The notes beneath the pieces were generated by a model that saw nothing but the letters and a program-made list of their open reading frames with translations, did not search any database and was not told the DNA's origin. 64,000 bases of DNA from Streptomyces violascens. GTDB taxonomy: Bacteria; Actinomycetota; Actinomycetes; Streptomycetales; Streptomycetaceae. The position numbers and the translations under genes are program-made. This document shows positions 16,214-25,055 of this stretch, one piece after another (the stretch's first letter is position 1; every line of letters begins with the position of its first letter). The stretch is taken from positions 992,001-1,056,000 of the forward strand of contig NZ_BMUA01000001.1 of assembly GCF_014649955.1 (NCBI RefSeq). Direction: 5' to 3'.

Positions 16214-17629
16214 ATGACTGATATGCAAGGACAGCTGTCCCACAAGCAGGCCCGCCGCCGTCACCACTGGCGGCGGGACCTCGTCGAACTCGCCGCACTG
16301 TTCACGGCCGTGGCCGTCGCCGACGGACTCTCGAACCTGGTCGCGCACGGCCCCGACGGACCGTTCCTGCTGGTCGCCTCGGCCGTGGCACTGATCGCGA
16401 CGGCGGCGTTCCACACCTGGTGGGCACACCGCCACAGCCATGCGCCGCCGCTCCCGGACACCGGCGATGCGGGCGATACCGACGGCCCGGCGACCGACGG
16501 CGACTCGGGGAGCGACCGCGCGCGCCGCGAGACGGCGCTCTGGCGGATGCGGACGACCGTACGGGACGAGCCCGGCAGCCTCGCCGCGCTGTGCACCGCG
16601 CTCGCCGGGCACCGCGTGGACATCCTCACGCTCCAGACGCACCCGCTCGCGGACGGCACGGTGGACGAGTTCCTGCTGCGTATGCCCGCCGAGCTGTCGG
16701 GCGCCGAACTGGCCCGGGCGGTCTCCGTGGCGGGCGGCCACGACACCTGGACCGAGCGGGCCGACGCCCACGACCTCGTGGACGCGCCGACCCGCGTCCT
16801 CGGCCTCGCCACCCGCACCGCGCTCGACGCCGCCGAACTCCCGCTCGCACTGCGCCAGTTGCTCGGCCGCTGCACCATCCACTCGCTGCCCGCGGTCTCG
16901 CTGACCGGCCGCCCCACCGGCGAGACGGCCCCGGTCGAGGGCGTACTGGAGTCGACGACCATGCGGCTGCGCGACCCGAACGGCGGGACGATCACCATCG
17001 ATCGGCCCCATCTCCCGTTCACCCCGACCGAGTTCGCCCGCGCCCGGGCGCTCGTGGAGCTGGACGCCCGGCTCGGTCCGCGCGTGCCGCGCAGCGAGGA
17101 CGTCCTGACGCTGCCCGAGGGCAACGAGATCACGGTGCGGCGGGCCGACCAGAGCGACATCGAGGCCGCCAAGGCCATGCACGAGCGGTGCTCGGACCGC
17201 ACCCTCGGCCTGCGCTACCACGGCCCCGTCGCCGACGCCGACCGCTACCTCGGGCACCTGCTGAGCCCGCGCTACGGCCGCACCCTCGCCGTGCAGACCG
17301 CCTCCGGACGCCTGGTCGCGCTCGGCCACCTCCTGTGGGACGGCGACGAGACCGAGGTGGCCGTGCTCGTCGAGGACTCCTGGCAGCGCCGCGGCATCGG
17401 CTCCGAACTGCTGCGCCGCCTGGCCGACCTCGCCGTCGAGGCCCGCTGCGACAGCGTGTACGCCGTCACCCAGGCGTCCAACACCGGCATGGTCGCGGCC
17501 ATGCGCGGGCTCGGGCTGCCCCTGGACTACCAAGTCGAGGAGGGCACCCTGGTGGTCACCGCCCGCCTCGACAAGACGGCGGCCCCGACGAGCTCGGCCG
17601 GCCGCCGCGGGGGCTTCGAACAGCGCTGA
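16214..17629 (+). CDS. GNAT acetyltransferase with N-terminal membrane segments and an ACT domain
   Basis: A 471-residue protein in three parts. Residues 1-65 are a basic N-terminus plus two hydrophobic segments (about 26-41 and 50-65). Residues 108-180 form an ACT-like amino-acid-binding domain (V-R-D-E-P-G-S-L-A-A-L). Residues 315-450 form a GNAT domain with acetyl-CoA loop Q-R-R-G-I-G-S-E-L and A-S-N-T-G-M closing motif. ACT-GNAT fusions in actinomycetes are known as amino-acid-regulated protein lysine acetyltransferases, so that is the likely role. The membrane anchor is an unusual addition. The DUF885 gene follows 83 bases downstream. Confidence 0.82.
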   Translation: MTDMQGQLSHKQARRRHHWRRDLVELAALFTAVAVADGLSNLVAHGPDGPFLLVASAVALIATAAFHTWWAHRHSHAPPLPDTGDAGDTDGPATDGDSGSDRARRETALWRMRTTVRDEPGSLAALCTALAGHRVDILTLQTHPLADGTVDEFLLRMPAELSGAELARAVSVAGGHDTWTERADAHDLVDAPTRVLGLATRTALDAAELPLALRQLLGRCTIHSLPAVSLTGRPTGETAPVEGVLESTTMRLRDPNGGTITIDRPHLPFTPTEFARARALVELDARLGPRVPRSEDVLTLPEGNEITVRRADQSDIEAAKAMHERCSDRTLGLRYHGPVADADRYLGHLLSPRYGRTLAVQTASGRLVALGHLLWDGDETEVAVLVEDSWQRRGIGSELLRRLADLAVEARCDSVYAVTQASNTGMVAAMRGLGLPLDYQVEEGTLVVTARLDKTAAPTSSAGRRGGFEQR

Positions 17630-17712
17630 GCAGTCCGGTTCCCGGCGACCCGGTCAGGCGTTCCGGAAAGATTGGTGGTGACGCGGAGCCCTCACTTGGA
17701 GAGGATGTCCGC

Positions 17713-19389
17713 ATGTCAGTCACTTCCAGCAGCGCGCTGCCCCGCCAGGTCGCCGACGCCTATGTCGACGCACTCATCGAACTCGACCCGATCACCGGGA
17801 GCTATCTGGGCGTCAGGGCGAGCCACGCCCTCCTGCCCGACTTCTCCCCCGCAGGACAGTCGGCCGTGGCCGACCTGGCGCGCACCACGCTCGCCCGCCT
17901 CGACGAGGCCGAGCGGCAGCCCGGCGCCGACAGCGACGCCGAGCGCCGCTGCGGCCGGCTGCTGCGGGAGCGGCTGACCTCCGAACTCGCCGTCCACGAA
18001 GCCGACGAGGGCCTGCGTACGGTCAGCAATCTGCACTCGCCCGCCCACAGCGTCCGGATGGCGTTCACCATGACGCCGACCGAGACCGAGGAGGACTGGC
18101 GAGCCGTGGCCTCCCGCCTTCGCGCGGTGCCCGCCGCCATCGAGGGCTACCGCGCCTCGCTCGAACTCGGCCTGGAACGCAAGCTGTTCGGCGGTCCGCG
18201 CGCCACCGACACGGTCATCGGCCAGCTCGGCGAGTGGGTCGACACCCGCTTCTTCGAGGAGTTCGCCGCACCCGGCCCGGAGGCCCTGCGTGCCGAACTC
18301 GACTCGGCGGCCGGCGAGGCATCCGCAGCCCTCGCCGCGCTGCGCGACTGGCTGCGCGACGTGTACGCGCCGGCCATCGAGGGATCCGCCGACACGGTGG
18401 GCCGCGAGCGGTACCAGCGCTGGTCGCAGTACTACAACGGCACCGCGCTCGACCTGGACGAGGCGTACGCGTACGGCTGGTCCGAGTACCACAGGCTGCT
18501 CGGCGAGATGAAGACCGAGGCCGCCAAGATCCTGCCGGGCGCCGGCCCCTGGGAGGCGCTCGCGCATCTCGACGAGCACGGAACACACATCGAGGGCGTC
18601 GACGAGGTCCGCGACTGGCTGCAGTCCCTGATGGACGAGGCCATCGAAGCGCTGGACGGCACGCACTTCGAACTCGCCGAGCGGGTACGGAAGGTGGAGT
18701 CCCGCATCGCACCGCCGGGCGGCGCCGCGGCCCCCTACTACACGGGCCCCTCCGAGGACTTCTCGCGGCCCGGCCGCACCTGGCTCCCCACCATGGGCGA
18801 GACCCGCTTCCCGGTGTACGACCTGGTGTCGACCTGGTACCACGAGGGCGTGCCGGGCCACCACCTGCAGATCGCGCAGTGGGTGCACGTCGCCGACCAG
18901 CTCTCCCGCTACCAGGCCACCGTCGGCCACGTCAGCGCCAACGCCGAGGGCTGGGCGCTGTACGCGGAGCGCCTGATGGACGAGCTGGGCTTCCTGACCG
19001 ACCCCGAGCGCAGGCTCGGCTACCTGGACGCGCAGATGATGCGCGCCTGCCGGGTGATCATCGACATCGGCATGCACCTGGAGCTGGAGATTCCGGCGGA
19101 CTCGCCGTTCCATCCGGGCGAGCGCTGGACGCCGGAGCTGGCGCACGAGTTCTTCGGCGGCCACAGCAGCCGTCCGGCGGACTTCGTCCAGAGCGAGCTG
19201 ATCCGCTACCTGTCGATGCCGGGGCAGGCGATCGGCTACAAGCTGGGCGAGCGCGCCTGGCTGCTGGGCCGGGAGAACGCCCGGGCCCGCCACGGCGACG
19301 CCTTCGACCCGAAGGCCTGGCACATGGCAGCCCTCTCGCAGGGCTCGCTCGGCCTCGACGACCTGGTCGACGAGCTGTCCAAGCTCTGA
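17713..19389 (+). CDS. DUF885-family zinc-dependent peptidase
   Basis: A 558-residue DUF885 protein, mostly helical. The metal site H-E-G-V-P-G-H-H starts at His377, a variant of HExxH typical of this M32-like carboxypeptidase clan. A second Glu is expected downstream in S-A-N-A-E-G-W-A-L-Y-A-E. No signal peptide is seen, so it should be cytoplasmic. GGAGAGG lies about 10 bases before ATG 17713. The substrate is not known; members have been annotated as oligopeptide carboxypeptidases. Confidence 0.9.
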   Translation: MSVTSSSALPRQVADAYVDALIELDPITGSYLGVRASHALLPDFSPAGQSAVADLARTTLARLDEAERQPGADSDAERRCGRLLRERLTSELAVHEADEGLRTVSNLHSPAHSVRMAFTMTPTETEEDWRAVASRLRAVPAAIEGYRASLELGLERKLFGGPRATDTVIGQLGEWVDTRFFEEFAAPGPEALRAELDSAAGEASAALAALRDWLRDVYAPAIEGSADTVGRERYQRWSQYYNGTALDLDEAYAYGWSEYHRLLGEMKTEAAKILPGAGPWEALAHLDEHGTHIEGVDEVRDWLQSLMDEAIEALDGTHFELAERVRKVESRIAPPGGAAAPYYTGPSEDFSRPGRTWLPTMGETRFPVYDLVSTWYHEGVPGHHLQIAQWVHVADQLSRYQATVGHVSANAEGWALYAERLMDELGFLTDPERRLGYLDAQMMRACRVIIDIGMHLELEIPADSPFHPGERWTPELAHEFFGGHSSRPADFVQSELIRYLSMPGQAIGYKLGERAWLLGRENARARHGDAFDPKAWHMAALSQGSLGLDDLVDELSKL

Positions 19390-19447
19390 GGCACCGGCGG
19401 GGTGGTCCGGTGACCGGGCCGCCCCGCCCCCTCGGTGCCCACGGTGT

Positions 19448-19933
19448 TCAGCAACCGCAGTCGTCGGAGTCGACCGGCGCGGTCAGCGGGTCGGCGGCGC
19501 GCTTGTCCCGGCCCTCCCACGTCTCGAACTCGAAGCCCTCGCGGACCCAGTACTCGAATCCGCCGAGCATCTCCTTGACCTGGAAGCCGAGTTCGGCGAG
19601 CGCCAGCGCCGCGCGGGTGGCACCGTTGCAGCCGGGACCCCAGCAGTACGTGACGACCGGCACGGACTTGTCCAGGAGCTGTTCGGCCTGCTCGGCGATC
19701 AGCGCGGTCGGCAGGTGGACGGCGCCGGGCACATGGCCCTGATCCCAGGACGCGGTGGAGCGGGAGTCCAGGACCACGAATCCGGGATCGCCGTCGACGG
19801 CGAGTCCGGAGGCCACGTCGGAGACGTCGGCGTGGAATACCAGGCTGGCGCGGAAGTAGGCGGCGGCGTCTGCCGGGGCGGCCGGGGCCACGCGCAGGAC
19901 GGGGTTGGCGGGGGCGGTGAGCTGTGTCGTCAT
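19448..19933 (-). CDS. Rhodanese-like domain protein
   Basis: A 161-residue single rhodanese domain. Family features are V-V-L-D-S-R near 53-58, G-H-V-P-G-A-V-H near 66-73, and an active-site loop starting at Cys97 in Y-C-W-G-P-G-C-N-G-A-T-R. A second Cys (102) in the loop and the C-terminal D-D-C-G-C could hold persulfide or metal. It is divergent from an Lrp/AsnC gene with an inverted repeat between them, so it is probably the regulator's target. Sulfur transfer or cysteine-derived sulfur detoxification is the likely role. Confidence 0.9.
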   Translation of the reverse strand: MTTQLTAPANPVLRVAPAAPADAAAYFRASLVFHADVSDVASGLAVDGDPGFVVLDSRSTASWDQGHVPGAVHLPTALIAEQAEQLLDKSVPVVTYCWGPGCNGATRAALALAELGFQVKEMLGGFEYWVREGFEFETWEGRDKRAADPLTAPVDSDDCGC

Positions 19934-19936
19934 GGC

Positions 19937-20012
19937 TGAAAATCTATGTCCCGGTGATCAACTCCAGGAAGGTCCGATCCCCGGAACATCTCTTGATCCG
20001 CCGGGATTTTCA
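19937..20012. promoter_or_regulatory. Inverted TGAAAATC / GATTTTCA pair between the rhodanese and Lrp genes
   Basis: TGAAAATC (19937-19944) and GATTTTCA (20005-20012) are exact inverted copies flanking the 95-base divergent promoter region, with 60 bases between them. Paired AT-rich half-sites about six helical turns apart suit an octameric Lrp/AsnC regulator wrapping DNA. This is the only AT-rich element in the gap. Confidence 0.45.
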
Positions 20013-20028
20013 CGGTTGTCTGTGCTGC

Positions 20029-20475
20029 ATGACCGCGTATTCCCCGGACGCCACCGACTGGCGCATTCTGGAAGCCCTCCAGCAGGAAGGCCGGGCCACG
20101 TTCGCCGAGCTGGCCCGGACCGTCTCCATGTCGGCGAGCGCCGTCACCGAGCGGGTGCGTCGCCTCGAAGAGGCCGGGGTGATCGCGGGCTACACGGCGG
20201 TCGTCGACCAGGAACGCCTCGGCCGGCCGATCCTCGCCTTCGTCCGGCTTCGCTATCCGAACGGCCATTACAAGCCGTTCCACGATCTGGTGGACGCGAC
20301 GCCGGAAATCATGGAGGCGCACCATGTGACCGGGGACGACTGCTTTGTGATCAAGGTGGGGGCTCGGTCGATGAGCCACCTGGAGGAGATCTCGGGGAAG
20401 ATCGGGGCGTTGGGGTCGGTGACGACGAGCGTGGTGTATTCCTCCCCGCTCCCGCGGCGGGCGATCGGCCGCTGA
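20029..20475 (+). CDS. Lrp/AsnC-family transcriptional regulator
   Basis: A 148-residue regulator. It has an N-terminal helix-turn-helix (D-W-R-I-L-E-A-L-Q then M-S-A-S-A-V-T-E-R-V-R-R-L-E) and a C-terminal RAM (regulation of amino-acid metabolism) domain with the ligand-site motif V-T-G-D-D-C-F-V-I-K-V near residue 105. ATG 20029 gives the standard length. It faces the rhodanese gene and probably controls it in response to an amino acid, plausibly cysteine given that neighbour. Confidence 0.92.
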   Translation: MTAYSPDATDWRILEALQQEGRATFAELARTVSMSASAVTERVRRLEEAGVIAGYTAVVDQERLGRPILAFVRLRYPNGHYKPFHDLVDATPEIMEAHHVTGDDCFVIKVGARSMSHLEEISGKIGALGSVTTSVVYSSPLPRRAIGR

Positions 20476-20569
20476 TCGGGATGCGGGGGTGCGCCGGGGC
20501 TCCGGGAGGCCCCACCCCTCCCCTTCCCTAAACCCGCCGGGGGTGGGGCAGGGGTGAGGCCAGGTTCCC

Positions 20570-20776
20570 TGGGGCTCCGCCACAGACCCCGTACCGCGCC
20601 TCAAGGGCGCTCGTCCTCGAACGCCGGACGGGCTGAAGATGTCGACCGGCGTCAACCCTGCCAGGGGCGCGGGGAACTGCGCGAGCAACCACCCGCCGCC
20701 CGCAGCCGACATACGTCCGCCGGAGGCTTTCGGGAAGGGGTGGGGAGGGGCCTACGGGGTCTGGGGCGGAGCCCCA
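20570..20776. repeat. Composite Streptomyces-type intergenic repeat with inverted ends
   Basis: Two 24-base arms, 20570-20593 and 20753-20776, are inverted copies of each other with one mismatch. Between them lie two motifs that recur in Streptomyces intergenic DNA: one at 20610-20636 (core ACGCCGGACGGGCTGAA) and one at 20663-20710 (core GGCGCGGGGAACTGCGCG). The right arm overlaps the last seven sense codons and the stop of sbcC. The element sits between two convergent genes, so it may help end transcription from both sides. Confidence 0.7.
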
Positions 20777-23700
20777 GCGGCCACCCCGCGCAGCCGCACC
20801 GACGACCCCGCGCGGTCCTTCACCACCTCCAGCTGCGCCGGGATGCGCCGCCGCAAGTCGCCCACGTGGCTGACGATGCCCACGCTGCGGTCGCGTTCGC
20901 GCAGCGAGTCCAGGACGTCCAACACCTCGTCCAGCGTCTGGTCGTCCAGGCTGCCGAAGCCCTCGTCGATGAACAGGGTGTCGAGCCGCGCCCCACCCGC
21001 CTCGTCGGTCACGACATCGGCCAGGCCCAGGGCCAGCGCGAGGGAGGCGAAGAACGTCTCGCCGCCCGACAGCGTCGCGGTGTCGCGCTCGCGGCCCGTC
21101 CAGGCATCGACCACGTGCAGCCCGAGGCCCGACCGCCCCCGGCCGCCCCTCACATCGGAGTGGACCAACGTGTACCGCCCGCCCGACATCCGCCGAAGCC
21201 GGGCCGTCGCCGCGGCCGCGACCTGTTCGAGGCGCGCGGCAAGCACGTACGACTCCAGGCGCATCTTGCGCTCGTTGTCGGCGGAGGTGCCCGCGGTCAG
21301 CCCCGCGAGGCGGGCGACCCGCTCGTACTCCTCGCGCAGCGGGCCGATCCTGCGGGTCTCCTCGGTGGCCCGGCTGCTCAGCTCGTGCAGTTCCGCACAG
21401 CGGGCCCGAGCCGCCGAGAGCGCCGACGCCGCGTCCCGCAGGGCCCGTTCGGCCGCCGCCGACCCGGCCTCGGCTTCCTCGGTACGGGCCGGTGCGGCAA
21501 GTCCGGCCGCGGCCGTCTCCGGCTCCGCGAGGCGCGCGGCGACCGTGGCCCGCTGGTGCTGCCATTCGTCGAGCCGGTGCTGGATGTCTCGCTGGCCCCG
21601 CTCGTCGATCAGGGCGGCCGATGCCGCGGCCGGGGTGTCGAACCCGGCCCGGAAAGCCGCCTCCGAGAGCCGTCCGTCGGCCTCCTTGAGCCGCTCGGCG
21701 CTGTCCTCGACTGCGCGCACCGCCTCCACGGCCTCGGCGAGGATGGCCGCCCGGTGTTCGAGCAGCCCCGCCTGCTCGGCGACGCTGGCCGAACCCGCCC
21801 GGACCTCGCTCAACTCCCGTTCCAGGGCGGCCTGTTCGCGATCCAGGGCCTCGCGGCTCGCGGTCCGGGCGGCCATGTTCTGCTGTGCCGTGCGCTGGGC
21901 GTTCAGGCGCCGCTCGTACTCTCCCTCCGCCGCGGCAAGCGCCAGCTGAGCCTCGTGCAGCCCGGCCGCCGCGCCCCGCGCGGCGCTGTGCGCACGCTGC
22001 AACTCCCCTGCCGCATCGGCCAGTTCGGTCACGCTCGCCGCGCCCGCCTCGGCCCGCGCGCCGGCGAGCTCCTCCCGCACGGAGGACAGGGTGGCCTCCG
22101 CTTCGGCGCGGGCCCGGTCGGCGTCCCGGTATGCCTGCTGCGCGGCGTCCTCCGTCGCGCGGTCGATCCGGTCGGCGCCGGGGCGGGCGGGCGCGGGGTG
22201 GTCGGCCGAGCCGCACACCGTGCACGGCTCCCCCTCGCGCAGCCGCGCCGCGAGTTCGGCCGCGATGCCGCGCAGCCGCTTCTCGCGCAGCGCGAGCCAG
22301 TGTTCGTGCGCGGCGTTGGCGGCCTCGCGTGTGTCGACATGTCGCCGGTCGGCCGCGGTCAGGCGAGCCTGTAGCGCATCGCGTTCGCGGGCTGCCGCGA
22401 GCCGCCGCTGGGCCGGTTCGAGCCGGCCCGCGAGCTGTTCCGCGCGGGTCGCGGCTTCGTGGGCGGCCTCGATCCGCTTCTGGTGGCCGAGCCGGGCGGC
22501 CTCCCAGCCCGCGAGCCATGCCGCGGCGTCGGTGAGGGCGTCCTCGTCGGCGCGGGCCTGCCGGTCGAGGCGGGCGCGCTCGTCGTCGATCTCCGCACTG
22601 CGGCGCTCGGCCCGGCGGGCGGACTCCAGGGCGCCGAGGTCCTGGCGCATCCTCCGCTCCAGGGCGGCGAGTTGATCGGCTCCGGCGTCGGCGAGATCCG
22701 GGTGCAGCCGGGCGCGCGAGCGGTCCCGCTCGGCGGTGGCCGTACGGTGCGCGCGCTGGGCCTGCTCCCGCCATTCGAGCGCGGGCGAGACCAGTTCCGC
22801 CTTGCGGGCCGTGTCCAGGCGGGCCCGCAGTGCGTCCTGTTCGGGGCGGCGGGCCGCCAGCTCCTCGGCTCTGCGGGCCGCTTCCGCGTACCGCTCCTGG
22901 AGGGCGGCCAGCTGCCGGGTCTCTTCGACGATGCGGCGGGCGGCGGCCTGCCTGCTTTCGGCGGCGGACACGGCGGCCGAGGCGATGTCGAGGCGTTCGT
23001 GTGCACCGCCGCGCGCGACGGCCGCCCATTGCAGGACGGCCGAGGCCAGGCCCGGGTCGCCGGGCCGCGCGTCGGGCAGCGGCCACGCGCGCGCGTCGGC
23101 GCTGTCGCCCGCGGCCTGCGCCATGCGCTGGGCGATGGCGAGCAACTGCTCGTCGCCGTCCTTGACTTGTCGCTCGGCAGTCTTGCGCAGCTCGGCGAGA
23201 CGGTCCTCCACGGCGGCGAACCGGCGCGTGTCGAAGAGCCTGCCGAGGAGGCGTCCGCGCGCTTCCGCGTCCGACCTCAGGAACTTGGCGAACTCCCCCT
23301 GCGGCAACAGCACGACCTGGCAGAACTGCTCCCGGCTCATCCCGATGAGCCCGCCCAGCTCCTCGCCGACCTCCTGGTGCGAGCGGCTCAGCACCTGCCA
23401 GGCGCGACCGGCCGGGTCGTACTCACGCAGCCAGGTCTGCGCCTTCTCGGTGGTGAAACCGCTGCCACGCTTCTTGGGCCGGTCCTGCTGCGGGCGCCGG
23501 GTGATCTCCAACCGCCGTCCGCCCACGGTCAGTTCGAGCAGCACCTCGGTGAAGACGTCCGGCGCGGCGTGGTCGCTGCGCAGGGGGGTGCCGGGGCTCT
23601 GGCGGGCGCCGGGGACCGCTCCGTACAGGGCGAAGCAGACCGCGTCGAGCACCGAGGTCTTGCCCGCGCCGGTCGGTCCGTGCAGCAGGAACAGGCCCGC

Positions 23701-23781
23701 GGCGGACAGCGCGTCGAAGTCGACCTCCTGGCTGCCCGCGAAGGGGCCGAAGGCCGTGACGCGCATGCGGTGCAGCCTCAC
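20752..23781 (-). CDS. sbcC: Exonuclease SbcC, SMC/Rad50-like ATPase
   Basis: A 1009-residue SMC-family ATPase that pairs with SbcD to cut hairpins and blocked DNA ends. Walker A G-P-T-G-A-G-K-T is at 35-42. Long Ala/Arg/Glu-rich coiled coils follow, with a zinc hook C-T-V-C near 519 between them. Near the C-terminus are the ABC signature L-S-G-G-E-T-F-F and Walker B L-F-I-D-E-G-F-G. The GTG start at 23781 overlaps the sbcD stop (GTGA), so the genes are coupled. The last residues are encoded by a dispersed intergenic repeat, so the C-terminal tail is probably not conserved. Confidence 0.94.
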   Translation of the reverse strand: MRLHRMRVTAFGPFAGSQEVDFDALSAAGLFLLHGPTGAGKTSVLDAVCFALYGAVPGARQSPGTPLRSDHAAPDVFTEVLLELTVGGRRLEITRRPQQDRPKKRGSGFTTEKAQTWLREYDPAGRAWQVLSRSHQEVGEELGGLIGMSREQFCQVVLLPQGEFAKFLRSDAEARGRLLGRLFDTRRFAAVEDRLAELRKTAERQVKDGDEQLLAIAQRMAQAAGDSADARAWPLPDARPGDPGLASAVLQWAAVARGGAHERLDIASAAVSAAESRQAAARRIVEETRQLAALQERYAEAARRAEELAARRPEQDALRARLDTARKAELVSPALEWREQAQRAHRTATAERDRSRARLHPDLADAGADQLAALERRMRQDLGALESARRAERRSAEIDDERARLDRQARADEDALTDAAAWLAGWEAARLGHQKRIEAAHEAATRAEQLAGRLEPAQRRLAAARERDALQARLTAADRRHVDTREAANAAHEHWLALREKRLRGIAAELAARLREGEPCTVCGSADHPAPARPGADRIDRATEDAAQQAYRDADRARAEAEATLSSVREELAGARAEAGAASVTELADAAGELQRAHSAARGAAAGLHEAQLALAAAEGEYERRLNAQRTAQQNMAARTASREALDREQAALERELSEVRAGSASVAEQAGLLEHRAAILAEAVEAVRAVEDSAERLKEADGRLSEAAFRAGFDTPAAASAALIDERGQRDIQHRLDEWQHQRATVAARLAEPETAAAGLAAPARTEEAEAGSAAAERALRDAASALSAARARCAELHELSSRATEETRRIGPLREEYERVARLAGLTAGTSADNERKMRLESYVLAARLEQVAAAATARLRRMSGGRYTLVHSDVRGGRGRSGLGLHVVDAWTGRERDTATLSGGETFFASLALALGLADVVTDEAGGARLDTLFIDEGFGSLDDQTLDEVLDVLDSLRERDRSVGIVSHVGDLRRRIPAQLEVVKDRAGSSVRLRGVAAGAPPQTP

Positions 23782-24932
23782 CGGGCCACCTCGCGCACGC
23801 CGTCGTCCACGCGTACGGCGTCGAACGCTCCTTGCAGCACGGTGCGTTCCCGGGCGTCCGGGCCGCTGCCGCCGCGTACGTGCGCCACGAAGTCCTCCGC
23901 GATCTGCTGGTCGCTGCGGCCGCTGAGGCGCTGCGCGTACGAGGCGTGCGGGTCGTCGTCGCCCCGCTCGGGGTCGAAGGCGAGGCTCAACGTGTGCGGG
24001 AAGCGCGTGCTGATCCTGGCCATGGCGTCGGCGGGGCGCTGCGCGTCGGTCAACGTGGCCTCCACCCATGCCTGTTCGTGGCGGGTCAGCGCCGGGTCTT
24101 CGAGGAGTTCGTCGAGGTGTCCCCGGATGCGGGCGAGGGGGCGGGGCACCGGGCAGTCGACGCGTTCGGCGGTGATCGCTCCGTCGGCGGCGAGGTCCAC
24201 CAGCCACATGGACTTGCGGTGGGTGGCCTCCGAGAAGGAGTAGGCGAGCGGCGAGCCCGAGTAGCGGACCCGGTCGGTGATCACCTGGCTGCCGTGGAGG
24301 TGGCCGAGGGCGACGTAGTCGACGCCGTCGAAGACCCCGGCGGGCACGGCGGCGACTCCCCCTACGGTGATGTCGCGCTCGCTGTCGCTCGGCTCGCCCC
24401 CGGCCACGAAGGCATGCGCGAGCACGATGGACCGGGTGCCTTCGGGGCGGGTCGCGAGGTCGGCCCGTACGCGCTCCATGGCCGCGGCGAGCACCGCCTC
24501 GTGCCCGGCCTTGGGCGCGGCCAGTTCGTCCCTGACCAGGGCGGGCTCCAGGTAGGGCAGCCCGTAGCAGGCCACGTCGCCGATCATGACCGGCGTACCG
24601 CAGCCCGCCGGGTCGGTCCGCAGATGGATTCCGGCCCGCTCGATCAGCCCGGCCCCGACGCCGAGCCTGCGCGCCGAGTCGTGGTTCCCGGAGATCATCA
24701 CGGTGGGCACGCCGAGGCCGGCGAGGCTGTGCAGGGCCCGGTCGAAGAGGTCGACGGCGGCGAGCGGCGGCACCGCCCTGTCGTACACGTCCCCCGCCAC
24801 GAGCACCGCGTCCACACCCCGGTCACGCACCGTCGCCACCACGTGGTCGACGAACGCCGCTTGGGCGCCGAGCAGGTCGACCCGGTGGAAGGACCGGCCC
24901 AGGTGCCAGTCCGAGGTGTGCAGGAATCTCAT
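23778..24932 (-). CDS. sbcD: Exonuclease SbcD, Mre11-like nuclease
   Basis: A 384-residue metallophosphoesterase nuclease, partner of SbcC. The N-terminal catalytic domain has the di-metal motifs T-S-D-W-H-L-G, V-A-G-D-V-Y-D, S-G-N-H-D and, later, G-H-L-H. The C-terminal capping domain (about 270-384) binds SbcC. The complex processes DNA ends and palindromes. It is the first gene of the sbcDC operon, and its stop overlaps the sbcC start by four bases. Confidence 0.95.
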   Translation of the reverse strand: MRFLHTSDWHLGRSFHRVDLLGAQAAFVDHVVATVRDRGVDAVLVAGDVYDRAVPPLAAVDLFDRALHSLAGLGVPTVMISGNHDSARRLGVGAGLIERAGIHLRTDPAGCGTPVMIGDVACYGLPYLEPALVRDELAAPKAGHEAVLAAAMERVRADLATRPEGTRSIVLAHAFVAGGEPSDSERDITVGGVAAVPAGVFDGVDYVALGHLHGSQVITDRVRYSGSPLAYSFSEATHRKSMWLVDLAADGAITAERVDCPVPRPLARIRGHLDELLEDPALTRHEQAWVEATLTDAQRPADAMARISTRFPHTLSLAFDPERGDDDPHASYAQRLSGRSDQQIAEDFVAHVRGGSGPDARERTVLQGAFDAVRVDDGVREVAR

Positions 24933-25055
24933 GATCCCCGAGGGTAACGGTGGGGTCTGACATCACGGGCGGTAACCGGGACATCCGCCCGTTCCGCCCG
25001 CCTCAGGCGTACCCGTTCCGCCCGCCCCGGCTCTCCCGTGCCGCTGCCGCCGGTC

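Noticed and set aside
20476-20751. The repeat-rich gap as an insertion sequence remnant.
   Set aside because: There are inverted arms but no transposase fragment and no target-site duplication; the inner motifs are ordinary Streptomyces intergenic repeats.
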